Assembly (NCBI RefSeq): GCF_047496725.1
Contig: NC_132973.1
Coordinates: 10,550,233 to 10,614,232 of the forward strand
Direction: 5' to 3'
Source: Anoplolepis gracilipes
Lineage: Eukaryota > Arthropoda > Insecta > Hymenoptera > Formicidae
DNA: 64,000 bases
In this document: one piece after another, positions 1 to 13,600 of the stretch
Layout of the letters: each line of letters begins with the position of its first letter
Position numbering within the stretch: position 1 is the stretch's first letter
Program-made: the position numbers and the translations under genes
Notes under the pieces: model-generated
Seen by the model: only the letters and a program-made list of their open reading frames with translations
Databases searched by the model: none
Told to the model about the DNA's origin: nothing

Positions 1-364
1 GCAGTCATTTGAATTTCAAATGTTAGACTCGAAAAAATACTGAAAAGAACTGAATAATCTTCGCAATAAACATTTTTTATTTGAATAACGTTTTCATTTT
101 TTTATCATTAAAAATAACGATAATTATATACTGCATTAAATACATAATTTTCTTCACCTGCAACTAAACAACTGAAAACGAGATACTATATCATTTTCTA
201 TATTAAACAATTTAATTCAAAGTGAAAAGCTCAAGTTAGATATCAAAGAACTGAGAAAAAAGACATTTGAAATTATTTAAAGTTTTGTGAGCTTAACACA
301 TATATTTATATACATACATACATACACACATACATACACACACACACACATACACATGTATATA

Positions 365-399
<35 letters not shown>

Positions 400-476
400 A
401 TTTGTGTAACACATGTATGTATGTAAATATATGTACATATATGTAATAAGTTGCACATTATTTTTAGAAAACTTTA
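1..476. other. AT-rich 3' flank with microsatellite
   Basis: This stretch is downstream of the stop codon of the minus-strand gene that ends at 477 and probably holds its 3' UTR. It is very AT-rich and has no open frame of note. Positions of about 300-440 are a compound microsatellite of CATA, CA and TA units. Confidence 0.5.
300..440. repeat. Compound (CATA)n/(CA)n/(TA)n microsatellite
   Basis: Short-unit repeats pass from CATA through CA to TA within about 140 bp, in the presumed 3' UTR region of the first gene. Confidence 0.8.
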
Positions 477-3400
477 TTACCCAAGGCTGGGTTGATTGGA
501 GTGAACAGTTGCTCGTACAAGAGGTGGTGGTTGGGCTTGAGCAACTTGGGTTTGCATGGTTGTAGTTGGATATACTCCAGGATATTGAGCTGCTGTTCCA
601 CTACTTCCGCCCGTTCTACTTCTTGACTGTTGGGGATAGTTTTTGGAGGCAGCAGACATTTGCTGAAAATTAAAAACTGTACATTTTATGTGAAATTAAA
701 CACAAATGTATAAATAAGAAAAGAGATGTGGCACGAATAACATTGAGATTTATAAAATAAAAATCGTGATTATATAGTAATTAACAATTGAAACACTTAG
801 TAGATTAGCTTACATTGTGCATATTCAGAGTCGCACGTATAAGGGAACTAGCTTGAGAAGTGAGTGCCGGTTGAAAGGTAGGTTGACCGCCGACGAGACC
901 CGACCAGCCGTTAACTACACCTTGTACGTTATTCAACATAGGTTGCGATACTATGTTCGATCTACCGGCAGGAAGTCCCGATGGAGAAGAATGCGCGGGA
1001 TGTGTTGTCACTACGGACCTGGTTTGTCCTAGTCGCGCCATCTGCGGCGCCGTACTCACGACAGTTCCCCGCGGCATTATGTTAGGCATCGGTGTGGCAC
1101 GCGCGTTTAATGGTGGTACTATTTTATTTGCGCTTTGCACAGAAGTAGGCTTAGTCGCCGGCGGTGTGGGCGGTTGTTTCGTCCATCCCCCGCCGCTACC
1201 ATTGCCATTGCTGTTCACCAGTAACTGCGAGTCCATTACTTTGGTCGGCCAATAATCCTCGAAGCCGGTACCCGGTGGAAAGTAACTTTTAATATCACTT
1301 AAACTAATCACCGAACATGTTTCACTGGCAAACAATTCGTTACGTATACCCTGTACCTTACAACAGAACTTCAAGTACGATAGATCCCAGCCTTCGAGCT
1401 TTTCCGCCTTCAATTTGAGGTTCTCCGTTTCACCCTCGAAATAAAATAACGGCACGTATTGTAGACCATCTTTTACCGTGTAAGGTACTACAGACTCTTT
1501 ATTTATTCGTATGAAACCGCATTTATCCGCTTTGCGGCCGCTCGTTACATTCGGATTGTTACCCGCGGTCAATTTCGTATAACACACATCGAGAAACGTA
1601 TAAAACTCTTTAGCGTCCGAGAGACGCACCACTAAATCTTTGCACGTAAATGTGTCCCTCCCGAATTGATTCTCACAGTGCTTAGTGTTAATATCATTGA
1701 ATAATTTGCTTTCAGCCTCCGTGATATAATAACTCCTTATACACGTGCAGCTGTAAATGTCCGCATGGAGATAGCTCAGGTACTTGTTGAGAAGCTTAGA
1801 TTCTAAGATGCGTACGGCGCAATACTTTTCGCCGGACCGAAATATATAAGGTATGTGACATTCGTCGAAGCTTGTCCAGCCGAATCGTCCTCTCTGGCTG
1901 TCGTCGTCGGGTGCTGGTGCTTTAATCTCCATAACCGTCGGCGGTTTCGGAGCAGACGATCCGTCGGTTGGCCGTTTGTTCAGATACCCAAGAATACTGG
2001 GAAGATTAGGCTGCTGCGGTACGAGGCATTGCGGCCTCTGTTGTTGCACCGCTGGCATGTTTAACATTTTCGTTTTGTTTGCTTCCACCATTTTGGCAGC
2101 CAATTCACGGATCTCCGCTTCATCTGGACGTTCTTGTTTGACAACAATTTTATCAAAACCTGGAAAAGAGCAAAGAACGTATAAGTTTTGTCTCTGTGAA
2201 CATCATTGCATTCAATACTTAATTTTTATAACTAATTATACATGCTGCATCAAGAGAATATAATATATTTATACTAATTGTAAGACTAATGATGCGGTAT
2301 AAAATATTTGTACTTGTATTAGAAAGCAATTTTTATTGTATCGTAAAAGTCAAGAAACTGATTATATGTATTACAAAGAAAGTGAAGATTGCTCAAAAAA
2401 ATTTACCAACATATAGATATGTTCTTCATATTATCTTCAACATTATTCGTTGTTTTTTTAATTAGTGATGCAAAAGATAACTTGAATTTTATTTTCAAGC
2501 ACAAACTTACTAATTCATCTTACAGAAGTATATATTCTTATGTATCGTATATATATACATATATACGTATCCTTAAGAATAAATATTAAACAGATTCAAT
2601 ATGTAAGCGAATTTTTTATGCATCATAAATAATACATGAATATTTGTCTCTGCCAAACACTATAGCAACTTATGTAAAACTTTAACACGTAACATTAATT
2701 GCTAAAAACTTTGCTAAATTAATGAAGCAATGAAATAAAAAATTCCAACACTTTTCACATATATGTAAGCTAAGAGATGTACATTTTAAATCAAATCAAA
2801 TTTCAATGAGATTCTGAAATCAAAAGTTGCAAAAAAAAAAAAAAAAAAGAAATATACTATATTCGACTATTTTTTACCGCACAATTATTTCATCAATATG
2901 AATAATATGTATACTGAATTTTTCGTTATACAAGCGTACACGCAATGATTATACATTTAAATGACAGAATTTTTTAATTTAAAAGACAAATTCCCGCCCT
3001 CCCCTTCCCCCCAATCACGCGCAGCACGCTCTTTAAGCTTCATTTTTTTATTTAAGCCATGTTAAAAACAATTTTCGTACAGCGTAAATAAAGGAGTAAA
3101 CATGCCAAGTCTCGTGTAAAGTCAAAAATAGACTAAGTAGACAGATAGATAAAATTATAACATCGCGCACGTGTGATAAACCTTCATTAAAAATCCTTGA
3201 TCAATTTCTCGCACTCGAAAGATGCCACGCGCTCGATAACACGGCGTGTCTCATCATGGCGCATCCCGTCGCGATTATCAAAACATAAACCGCGGTGTAA
3301 ACAATCCTCTCTTCTTCAACGAGTAACGAGTAACTTTTTACAACTTGTCGATTTTGCAATTTTCTATCGGAAATTGCATTTGTTCGGATACTCGCATACT

Positions 3401-3780
3401 TTGATCGACGATTGAAAAATCAGCATACATAATTTTGATGAGCTTAATTTTGTTCTATCTCTAATAATACGAAAGATGCATCACGGTGCGTTACGGCCAG
3501 TCATTCTATTTCTATTATCGATGACAAACATAAGATGTCATTGTCCTATGTGAAAGAAAACATCGGAATGTTACACCGGTTCGAATTCCTGAACCGAACC
3601 GAACCGAAATCGAAATTTAAGCTTTACAGCTCAAGCGAATATAAAACATGTACGAAGGAAAGACATACTGAGTGACATTCGCTCAGGGGCCATCCGCGAT
3701 GGACTGCTTTTCTCTAGCCATATGGCGTCGGTGCTGCTGTCGGCACTCGCGACCGGTATATCCGTAAAGCCGTTCCTCAT
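477..3780 (-). CDS. Unrecognised conserved protein, three exons
   Basis: I could not name this protein. The model joins exon 1 (3780 or 3693 down to 3669), exon 2 (2159-814) and exon 3 (662-477). Donors are GTATGT after exon 1 and GTAAGC after exon 2; acceptors end in CCAG and TCAG; all phases fit. Starting at the inner ATG (3693, N-terminus MAPERMSLS) gives 518 residues; the upstream in-frame ATG at 3780 gives 547. In the 518-residue numbering, residues 9-35 are charged (FDKIVVKQERPDEAEIREL). About 100-315 look like one folded domain rich in Cys and aromatic residues (FGWTSFDECHIPYIF near the start, FEDYWPTK near the end). The rest is a Pro/Ser/Gln/Asn-rich, probably disordered tail. No signal peptide or membrane segment is seen. 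A role as a nuclear or scaffold protein is only a guess from this architecture. Confidence 0.75.
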
Positions 3781-4169
3781 CCTCGACGATCGAGAAAGTT
3801 TCCCTTGATTCAGTCGCGAAATCACATCGTAGCTGAACGGTCCAACAGACCGCTGTGCTTCCTTCGTTGAGGTTATAGCATGCAGTCCACCTACGGATTC
3901 CGCCGACGGTATCGCGCGCGACCCATGTTACATGACGGGGAGCAAAGCGAGGAAGAAGAGGAGAAGAGAACGAGGATGACGTATCAACGGTGGACGTTCA
4001 AGTGTATGAAACACACATGAGAAAGTCGTTTCTCTAAACGATGCTCCCGATTCTTGCAGTTTTCACGCTTTCCCTTGACGATGAAGACGACGTTTCACTT
4101 TGTGCGTCGACACGATTATACCAGGTGGCGCGAAAGATTCTCATCATCACTACACCATCACCGCTGTCG

Positions 4170-4202
<33 letters not shown>

Positions 4203-5100
4203 TCGTCGTCGTTGTCGTTGTCGTCGTCATCGTCATCATCGTCGTCGTCGTCGTCGTTGCCGCCGCCGTCGCTGCCACCACCATCATCACCACTACCATC
4301 ACGCCCGATACGCGTTGAGGGTATAGATGAAACGGGAGAAGAATGGGGTACGTAGACGATATCGTTCCTCCATCGACTACGTACATGCTCCGGGCGTAGC
4401 TCCGCGGACCGTTTGAGCTTTCCCAAGGATCACGACACACTCGAATGAGGACAGCACCATATTTTATGGCGCGCGTTCTCTAGTCTTTGGTGCAAATCTC
4501 GATTTCAAGCCGTCCGATAGGCCGCGTCGTAACGTCGAGCTGTTCGCCCGCGGCTCCACGGGGACACTAGGCGCATTTCCGTATAGTCTAGTCCGCGTAC
4601 TCTACGCGAGTTTGTATTATTTTCCGCACAGACTGTACTGCGCTAGGTATATGTGCCCGCCAGTGTCGGCCTCGACGGATTGCATTCGAACCGACCTCGG
4701 CATTCTTGAGATATCCGCGAGCCCGCGCGGCTCTTCGTTCGGAGATCGGGATTCGAGATTCGGGATTCACGACAGTGACAGCGCGATGTTTCGATGCGTA
4801 CATGTCATTGCTCGCGACGGTGTCTGAAAATGTGTTTAAATATATTGGTGTATCGATAGTACTTGGCAGACACCGATCAATAAGTACCATATTTTCAATG
4901 AAGTGATCCATTGATTCTGCGACATCCTGTATACTTGCGGAGTATTCGAGCGAGAATTTTTCATCCGTTTTTTACTTTGTGTCGCTTGAAGCATCAAAAT
5001 AATGTAATTCTCGAAATTAGTGCAACCGGCAATGTTACAATGTTCAAAAGTCGAGCGATCGAAAGATAGATTTGCGTAAAGAAATTGCGATAATTTTCAC
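3781..5100. promoter_or_regulatory. CpG-rich upstream region of the first gene
   Basis: This block lies upstream of the minus-strand gene ending at 477. It is richer in GC and CpG than its surroundings and contains a long TCG repeat. Open frames here overlap on both strands and look like by-products of the repeat. It probably contains the promoter and 5' UTR, but no TATA box or initiator could be assigned. Confidence 0.35.
4160..4262. repeat. (TCG)n trinucleotide repeat
   Basis: About 100 bp of TCG units, interrupted by TTG, TCA and CCG variants. On the other strand the units read CGA/GAC. Every frame stays open, giving artificial poly-Ser, poly-Asp, poly-Arg/His and poly-Val/Thr peptides. 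This explains the overlapping long open frames between 4034 and 4440. Confidence 0.85.
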
Positions 5101-6993
5101 ATTTAAAATGTTTTTTTTTTTTTTTTCAACAGAATAAGGCAGAATCATCAATTTCACGCATGTTCAATTAATTTTAGATAATTAGCCTGCAAGCTCTATG
5201 ATTACAAGAGTGTGTGCGTGTGTATATGTGTGTGTGAGACTAACATAAATGCTCCTCTATATAATATTCATATAACATTGCCAACACATTTTTTCAAATA
5301 AATCACCTTTCACCTTAATTGAATTAATAAAAAAAACCTTGTATTATAAATACAACTGCACATTCAATGTTAGATATAATTGAGTTTTTAATTAGTAATA
5401 TAAAAACTATAAACAATCTCTATATATATTAGAAACGTAATTTTTATTTGTTGTTATTTAGTTACATTCCATATTCTACATGAGATAAACCATTTCCTTA
5501 CACATTCGTTTTTCATGAAGAAACTAAACGAATAAGATAATATTACATGTATATTAAATGCTAAAAATATTCTGCTATAAAACTAACTTTCAAGGGAAAT
5601 TGTCATGTCTGTTACTATTTTATTGGAAATGATGACTGAAATCCCGCCACTTTTGAAATAAACATATCATTATGTACACTTAATATATGTTTATTTTAAA
5701 ACGAGTTTGTTTATTTTATGTGTAAACTTTAGTTTTGCAATGTCTTTGATTTTCTAAGGTGCGATAGCAAGATGCGTGAACAGTTTAAAACTAATGGCCG
5801 CCATCCCGAATGGCGCGCATCGTGTGACATGGATCAGTTGCAGGCGCTAGGTACATACCACTCAAAGAGTAGCCAGGACTGGCGCGTAAGATCGCGCAGA
5901 CGATGTGACAACATCGCACGGTCGATATGCTCTTTCAGGCAAAGTGCCAAGATTGGTAAACGCACGCGGGAGTATATAGTCGTTTCAGGTACCTAACCCT
6001 CCCCTCCCTCTAACGCCCGCGCGTTGATTCGCTGCTTTCCATCACTCCTGGAACTCACCCGTGGGGTTCATCCCGATAGTGGGGGATCGTGTAGAGGAGT
6101 AGGAGTATGGAAGTTGCGCAGAACCCAGCCAGACGTTAGCTCCCGCTCATGCCATTGCGCAGCTCTTACGTACATAAAGCAGTCGGCCGCCTATGTACTA
6201 CATATGTATTATACTTATTATTTTAATCATGATTTACGAGCGCGGCGTTGCCGGTTCTCGCGCTCCGGGCACGCCCATTCCCTCTCTTGTCTCACTTTTC
6301 AACCATATACGCGAATACATAGAAACGCGCGCGCGGAAAAGCAACGTCGCTTGATCGATACTTGAGAAACTTGCAATAAAAAAATGACTATCGTGAATAC
6401 ATTTCTTTGATTGCCGGTGAATATATAGATTAACGATTCTCTTACGTACATTTTATCTAATGTAAAGTCAAATATAATTGAACTTTTATCCAAGTTTTCT
6501 CAAATAATTTCCAAAACTTTGCATACAATATACAATACATAGGTATATGCGTCTATTATTTACAATACATATTATATACCTCTTATATAACAAATATAGT
6601 ATATTGGCAATATATATAGCTGATTAGGTCATATCGTATCGCGACGTTGCGGCCTTGATGGCGTCTAGTTTTACCGCGCTGCATGTTGGGCCAGTTGTTG
6701 TGGCAACACTGCAAAGTCATAGTGATCTATTTATAGTAGCCCTCTAACGTCGCTGTTGCTATGCCAAGCGAAGGCATATTGGTTCAAGAGTGGGGTAAAG
6801 ATAGGTGGGGATGGATAGAGTGGAGGGAGAAAGAAGGACAAAGTGTAGGTGGAAAGAAGAGAGCAAGGGGAGGGGAAATTACTAAAAGAACAATATGGCG
6901 GCGGACCGGATATATGTATATTCAGCCCCTTCTGCTCCAATCTATCCACATTCTGCTATAATTTGACTTTCTCTATTTCTTTTCCGTATTCTC

Positions 6994-7000
<7 letters not shown>

Positions 7001-7045
<45 letters not shown>

Positions 7046-7080
7046 CTCCCTCCCTCCCTCCTCCCCTCTCTCTCTCTCTC
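7001..7080. repeat. (CT)n microsatellite
   Basis: A long CT run interrupted by CCCT units. It forces a run of Leu/Ser codons in a spurious plus-strand frame. Confidence 0.85.
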
Positions 7081-8097
7081 TTATGCGCGCTCTGTCATTC
7101 TTTATCTATGTAATAATAGCTCCTCCTACATTTTATGTATCCGTATACTTTGCGAAAGTATGACCATAACGAATAAATGTTACGCAATAGATAGGAACTC
7201 TAGCATGTGCGCGCGCGCGCGCGTCTGTGTGTGTATGTGCGGAATATAAGGATAGATCGCAATAGAATATTAATAAGGCGCATTTCCTCCTCGCGGCTGA
7301 CAAAATCAACACGACGAAGGTCATTTCGTTCGCCGTTGTTCCATTCTCTTTCTCCGAATGGTAAAAAGTAAAATAGAGCGTATAGAGAGCAGAAGGATCG
7401 AAGCTAGACGAATGAAAAAAGTCTCGATATCGAGTACTGCCATCCTTTACGCAGGCGTAATTTTTTTGCGCAACTCGCGCAAAATTGCATATGGCGCCGT
7501 TCACTCGTAGCAGCTGACGAAGTTCATGCGTTATGTCGTGCGCTTCTATGTAACGCCGAAACACGCGCACGACTTGCGCGGAGACATAGCGCTACGTGAG
7601 CTCGTTCGGCAAACCTCGGCTATCTTCGGCAGAGCTGCCTCTTTGTTACATCACTCTTTGCTTCTTATGTAGTATATAGGGGAGAGAGAGGGGATATATT
7701 ATGTATCGCGGGCCGCACATGTCTCTCCCGACTCTCGTTCGTTGTACATAACGCACACATACCGCACGCAGGCAAGCAAGCCGGTCGACGGACACACGGC
7801 GCGCACTTGCGGCAAGTAAGCTTGGCTCCACGTTACACGATGCGCCCGCAAACAAGCCGCGCGTTCGACGTATTGCATTATTACATGTTAGAAGCACGAC
7901 AAAGCGTTTTAACGAAATATATGACACATAAAAAAATTCATATTTTCGTAATAACGGCGCGAAAAAAACGTAACGTGAGGCAGTTTGGCGAAATTTAAGA
8001 GCGCTATGACGTCCCTCAATTTATGCGGCAAATATCGAAAGAATATTTCAAGACGATGTGCCATATCTTTTATACTGTGCAAACTTCGTGCGTGTTA

Positions 8098-8144
8098 TGT
8101 GCGTGTGCGTGTGTGTGTGTGTGTATGTGTGTGTGTGTGTGTGT
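8098..8144. repeat. (GT)n microsatellite
   Basis: About 45 bp of GT units with one TA interruption. No gene context. Confidence 0.8.
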
Positions 8145-8330
8145 ACACCACCCCATATCAATATAAATGTTATACAATTTTAATATCGCAACTAAAACAT
8201 TTCAAAGAATACAATTTAATTACTCGAAAAATAGTCGGTGTTTTCTCAGAAATATTTCTCGGGACTTTAAGTATTCTAACAACAGTTATTATATATTTTA
8301 AATAATTGAATTTAGGAAAGTCTTAAATAT

Positions 8331-8358
8331 GAAAAAAAAAAAAAAAAAAAAAAAAAAA
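8331..8358. repeat. Poly-A run
   Basis: An uninterrupted A run of about 28 bp. No retroposed body was recognised upstream of it. Confidence 0.75.
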
Positions 8359-8631
8359 TGAATGGGTCTCTAAATATTATTAAACGACTATAATATGTAT
8401 ATGGAATATCACGAATCATATTCATTGTATGACAAATCAATATATTTTTTCATGAATAAAACTCTGTAGTTTCTGTAATATTTATAATTATAATGTAATA
8501 ATTTTATATATAAAATATTCCTCTCTCATATAAATTATACAAACGTGAAAACGAGCGAGAATGAAAAATCATAAATATTATCTAACATTTATAATGGTAA
8601 TAGTTGTTTGTTTAAATCTAATATTTGTACC

Positions 8632-8779
8632 GGGCAATTCTCTAAAATTAATTTGCATATCAAGAAGTTAAGTGACTAATTAAAAATGTTTCAAAATATT
8701 AGTACGGGCAATTCTCTAAAATTAATTTGCATATCAAGAAGTTAAGTGACTAATTAAAAATGTTTCAAAATATTAGTAC
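8632..8779. repeat. Perfect 74-bp tandem duplication
   Basis: Positions 8632-8705 and 8706-8779 are identical, 74 bp each, with no mismatch seen. The unit is AT-rich and non-coding. Identity suggests a recent duplication or an assembly artefact. Confidence 0.9.
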
Positions 8780-10662
8780 ATCATTACTAATAAAATAAAT
8801 ATCCCGACTTTTTGTACATCAAAGTTTTTCAATAGTTCACTTTTATCAGCATTGTAAAAGTATCCACATGCATTCTAGTAAAGTAGAATTGATTCATCGA
8901 ACGACACAGACGCTAAACTCGTCGCCGGTCAACGAATAATTACCGGCACGTTTTGCCGGCTTATGAGACGCGTCTCGTGGAAGGCATATACATTTGCATT
9001 AGCGAGAATAGTACGATTAATTGAAGGGAAAGGAATCGCGATGCGTGCACGCGCTACGGAGAGGAGAACAGTGAGATGACGAGAAGAAAAAAAAAAAAAA
9101 CGAAAGATAAGAATTAAGGTACACGCGCGCGTTTGTTCACGACGGATTCCGCCGCTAGAAAATTGTGGCTGACGGCCCTGGTAATATTACTATTGCCGTC
9201 ATTGCTGATCGCCATCGCTACCGCCAGTACCGCCAGTACCAGCCATGGCCACTACCTAACCTATCACTCTTACCTACCTACCTACCTACCTACCTCTACT
9301 CCGCTAACCTCAAACTTTACCTTTCTTGATGTATGCCTCGACGATCTCTACTTCTTCGTCGGCTCTCTTGTCGCCCATCTTCTCGTTAAGCTGGATATCT
9401 ATACACATAATTCCACGTCGCCGTGTAGCACTTTCTTCGCGACACGGCCACGATATCACCGCGCGCCCGTGACATTTACATCAAGTTGCTTGAAGGCCCG
9501 CGAACACGAGCGCGGACGCGCGCGAAAATTCGTACACGCCGTGATACGGGCACCGGAAGGAAGACTCACGACCGACGCGGTAAAGTCACGGCGCACTCTC
9601 AGAGAGCGCTCTCAACATATATTGAAGGGAATGATACACTCGATGCGATACGTTCTCGTTTTCGATATTTTATTCTCATACATAACTGGCAACAAGGCAT
9701 ATAGAGAGAAAGAGACACACAACGAAGCACGTCAAACACGTAGAAACACGTCGAAACACGTCGAAACAAACCCAAATCAACTGCACGGTTATATTGATGA
9801 TTGACGCGTGTACCGGTATACTATATCGCGACACGCACGAAATATAACTCATTCATTGGCGATTTTCTGCCGTTCCGCGTTTTCTGCTGTTTTACTAAGG
9901 GACTGTCAGGGGGTTTCAGACACTTTCAGATCAGATTTGAATGTCGTACACGTTGCCAGTTCTTTCTCGTTACTTCCTCTCCTATCCCCGAGCCCCGAGC
10001 CACCTAGTCCCCCTTTATCTCCTTTCCCCCTTGCCCCCCTTTCAAACCTTATATACTTAACGGTTGCGACGTTGCCGCACATCCGGTATCGCATGACCGC
10101 ATGGTGGGGGAATGAGAATTCGAAGAAGTGGGGGGTTGTACATAAGCGCGGACATGGTGGCTCGGGTATAGCGAGGTTTTGCATGGCGAATGGGCGAAAT
10201 GGGAGGGGGATGTACATATATACAATAAAAGAGGGGGAGGTTTATAGCTCAGAAATGGGAATTTTCCATGACGTGTTGAAACAACAGTGACCGTTATTTG
10301 GTCACGTGACCATACTAGAAATCGCTAAGGGCGCCATTCGACGCGCGCGCCCTCTTTTTTCAGGAAATCTTTTCTTACCGTTTGCACGAGAAAATATTGA
10401 TTTTTGCAATTGATCTGTAAGAGGACATTAATTATAATTGATTAATATTATTAAAAATACCTATACTTATATGTGGCGCGCGTTATAATTAATTATTAAT
10501 TTTCGGAGCGTTATAAATGGTAAATACAAAATTATTTATATATTAATTATTTTAATTTAAAGAATAATACATAATATAGAGTATAGAGTGGGAAATCGAA
10601 AATTTATAAATGCAGAAAAGTGAAATAAAATAATAACTATGGCATTCCCATTCTATTATACG

Positions 10663-13600
10663 TTACTGTAGTACACATTGCTCGTCGGATGTTCGTTGCG
10701 AAGAATCTATATCTTTTGTAGCTAAGAGTCCTTTGGTACTTTCAGCTTCCTTCATCCAAATCTGTATCTGTTGGTAGAGATCAATAATATATTTATAAAC
10801 AATGTAAAAAATTAAGAATCTATTTACATACGCATGTACATATATCGATTCGATGAAGACTAATAAAATGATATAAAAAGATATACCTATCTTTCAAATT
10901 ATATTTTGTATAAAAAAAATCGACATCTAAATATGAACATCATCTATTCTAGTTTAACTAATATAATTAAATGATAAAATAGTAGCATAATAGGATTTTA
11001 ACTTTCCAGCAATATTCTTTTAGTAGTTCACAACTAGTTGCATCGTGTAACATGTACCGATACAAGTAAACGGTAAAATTGCGATATTTTCATATTAAAT
11101 TGATGTTAACGTTTCATATACTATTTTGTTTTCATTGTCCGTGAACAATTGCATCGTGCAATTGATAGTTTTCGGAAGATTTATTTTAAAAATTTCTTTG
11201 TATTTATTTCGTGCTTCAAATTAGCTTATAAGATTCTCTTTTACTACTTTTATTACTTTTGTTTATTTGCTACTCTTATTACTTTTCGTTTAAGCTATTA
11301 AAAGTTATAGGAACATACGAGATGATTTTTAAAATAAGAATAAAAAAATAAGAAATATCAATGTTTACCTATTAACATGTCGATACTTTCGATGTGGTGA
11401 GTCATTAATAATTTATCACCTTATCATTATAAATTTGAGGACATTGACCTCACAATTGTCAGAAGGTTAAAGAAAAATTATTAATTATTTGCTGGTGTAT
11501 TTATCGGACCACTTAAGAATCTTTGCATATTATATTTGCATGTACACATTTTTTAATATTTAAAATATTTGAAATAATTCAAAATATATTGAATAGCTTG
11601 TATACTAAGTAGTCAAATAGAAAAAAAAAGAAAATTATATTGTGATGAGAAATTCAATAATTTTTTTACGCTTTATATATTTTTTATATTCTATTTTCTA
11701 TATTTGTTTTTGCAATAAAATTTATCAAAAAATATGCAAAAGTTTTTTAAATATGTAATTTGATACACTTTAATACAGTACAGTATTTTGATTCATCCAA
11801 TTACCTGTTTATACAGCAAATCTCTTCTTCGGCCTAATGGTTCCTTACCCAATAAAGGCACAAGTACACCTAGACAAGACTGAAATTTTTCTAGAGCCAA
11901 GGCGTAACTACCCTCAGCGAGATATTGTTCAGCAGCTTCTCCTATCTCAAGTGCAGCCGTCATACCTGTGGTACTTTTACTGAGAATTCCTAGTGATAAA
12001 TAAATTATGTCACGACTATCGTTTATAATTTATATGAAGAATTTCGAACTATTTTTAAATATTTTAATATTCTCAGTTTGTCGCGTTCGGTAACTAGAAA
12101 TCGATTATACGAAATTCCATTTGAGATGTATATTGCATTATAAGCATTTTATTCTGAAAGATTCAATATTATACAAACGTAATTCATTGTACGCGAATGG
12201 CGAGCTTCCCTCTGAAGACGGTATCCTTTGCAAGGCTGAAATATTTCCTTTATTTTCAGATAGCGCACACTTTTCATCGTTACCATCTACAAATGCCACT
12301 TTAAGCGTTTCTGCTCTCCTTATGTAATCGTTCACACGATGTCGTAATATTTCCTTTCGCTTTAGATCACTTTCGTCTAATCAAATAATGTCTAATTATA
12401 ACAAAATATTTAAACAAAAACTTAGAGAATATAAAGAATTAAAACGAGAAATTTAAATCGAAACGTCGATCGTACTTAAATTTGATTGCTTAACTCGAAT
12501 TTAAAAAAATATTCATGAAAAATATCGATCTTACTTGTTAAGATTGGAATAAAATATCTAAGAGCCTCGCAATACAGATAAAATGCTTCTTTTACATTCT
12601 TCTCAGCATCCATTTCAACGGCTTTATGCACCAATGCCACTGCCTTATCGTAATTTTCTTTCGTTGGCGCGTGTTCTAAGTCCAGAAATTCATGCGCGAA
12701 AAATTCGTTATACGTTATTCGATCGGCAGGATTGTGCTTCAACAGAGCCATAAGTAAATCCTTACACATAGTCGACACATGAGCCGTCTTTGGTATCTAT
12801 AATGAATAATCTAGCGTTCATAAATGATTAAAAATTATATATGAACCTTAACACAAATTAATATAGATATTATTTTTATCGAGTTAAATTGACAATCTTT
12901 ATATATCATTGTGCTACTTATTTCATGTCAGATTAACAATAAAATGAGAAAAATTTCCTAACATTTCGTGCATTTGAGTTTTTAAAACTAACAAGGAAAG
13001 GTATGGAAGTGTCGTCCTCCTTTAATTTTAATGCGCTTTGAATATATTGTAGTCTAGGTTAAAATGAGAGACACGTATTTTTTTATACGTACCCATACGG
13101 CCGTTAAGGGGGCAAAACACTCTCTTAAGAAAAATCGGTTTTTATATTTCTGAACAAATACCGTTGAAACGGTTAAGAGATATAAAAAGAAGTTTTCAAT
13201 AAGTTTTATGGTTTTTAATGTACTTTAAAACTGCAGAATCAAATTTTATAAAAAATGAAAGAAGGCGAGAGGATTTCGAAAAATATGACATAATAGAAAA
13301 ATTTGATTATGCAATTTTAAAGTGCATTAAAAACCATAAAACTTTTAAAAATCTGGAAACTGTTTTATATATCTTACCATTTCGAAGGTATTTGGTCAGA
13401 CATATAAAAACCGGTTTTTTCAAGAGGGTGTTTCACCCCCTTAACGGCCTCACCTAGACTACAGTATAATATATCAAAATGCATTAAAATCGGAGGGAGA
13501 CACTTCTATACCTTTCCTTGTAAGCCATATACGTATTTGTAGAAATGTATTCCAGCCAGCGTTACAAATGCTTTGAATTGACTCACAAAAAAAAGATAAA

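Larger units (their letters stand above)
5101..10662. other. Intergenic, no supported gene
   Basis: AT-rich DNA alternates with CpG-rich blocks (about 5.77-6.35 kb, 7.2-8.1 kb, 8.9-10.4 kb). No open frame here has recognisable protein character. The longest, about 9133-9804 (+), has no ATG at its start. The GC-rich blocks may be promoters or non-coding exons of genes not visible here. Microsatellites and a perfect tandem duplication are listed separately. Confidence 0.5.

Noticed and set aside
4034..4440. Overlapping open frames with poly-Asp, poly-Ser, poly-Val and poly-His/Arg content
   Set aside because: All frames on both strands stay open because of the TCG repeat; no start context or non-repeat domain.
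9133..9804. 223-codon open frame with a signal-peptide-like hydrophobic start
   Set aside because: It opens with a TTG codon and lacks an ATG before the hydrophobic part; the rest is Arg/Thr-rich with no domain, in a CpG-rich block where long frames arise by chance.
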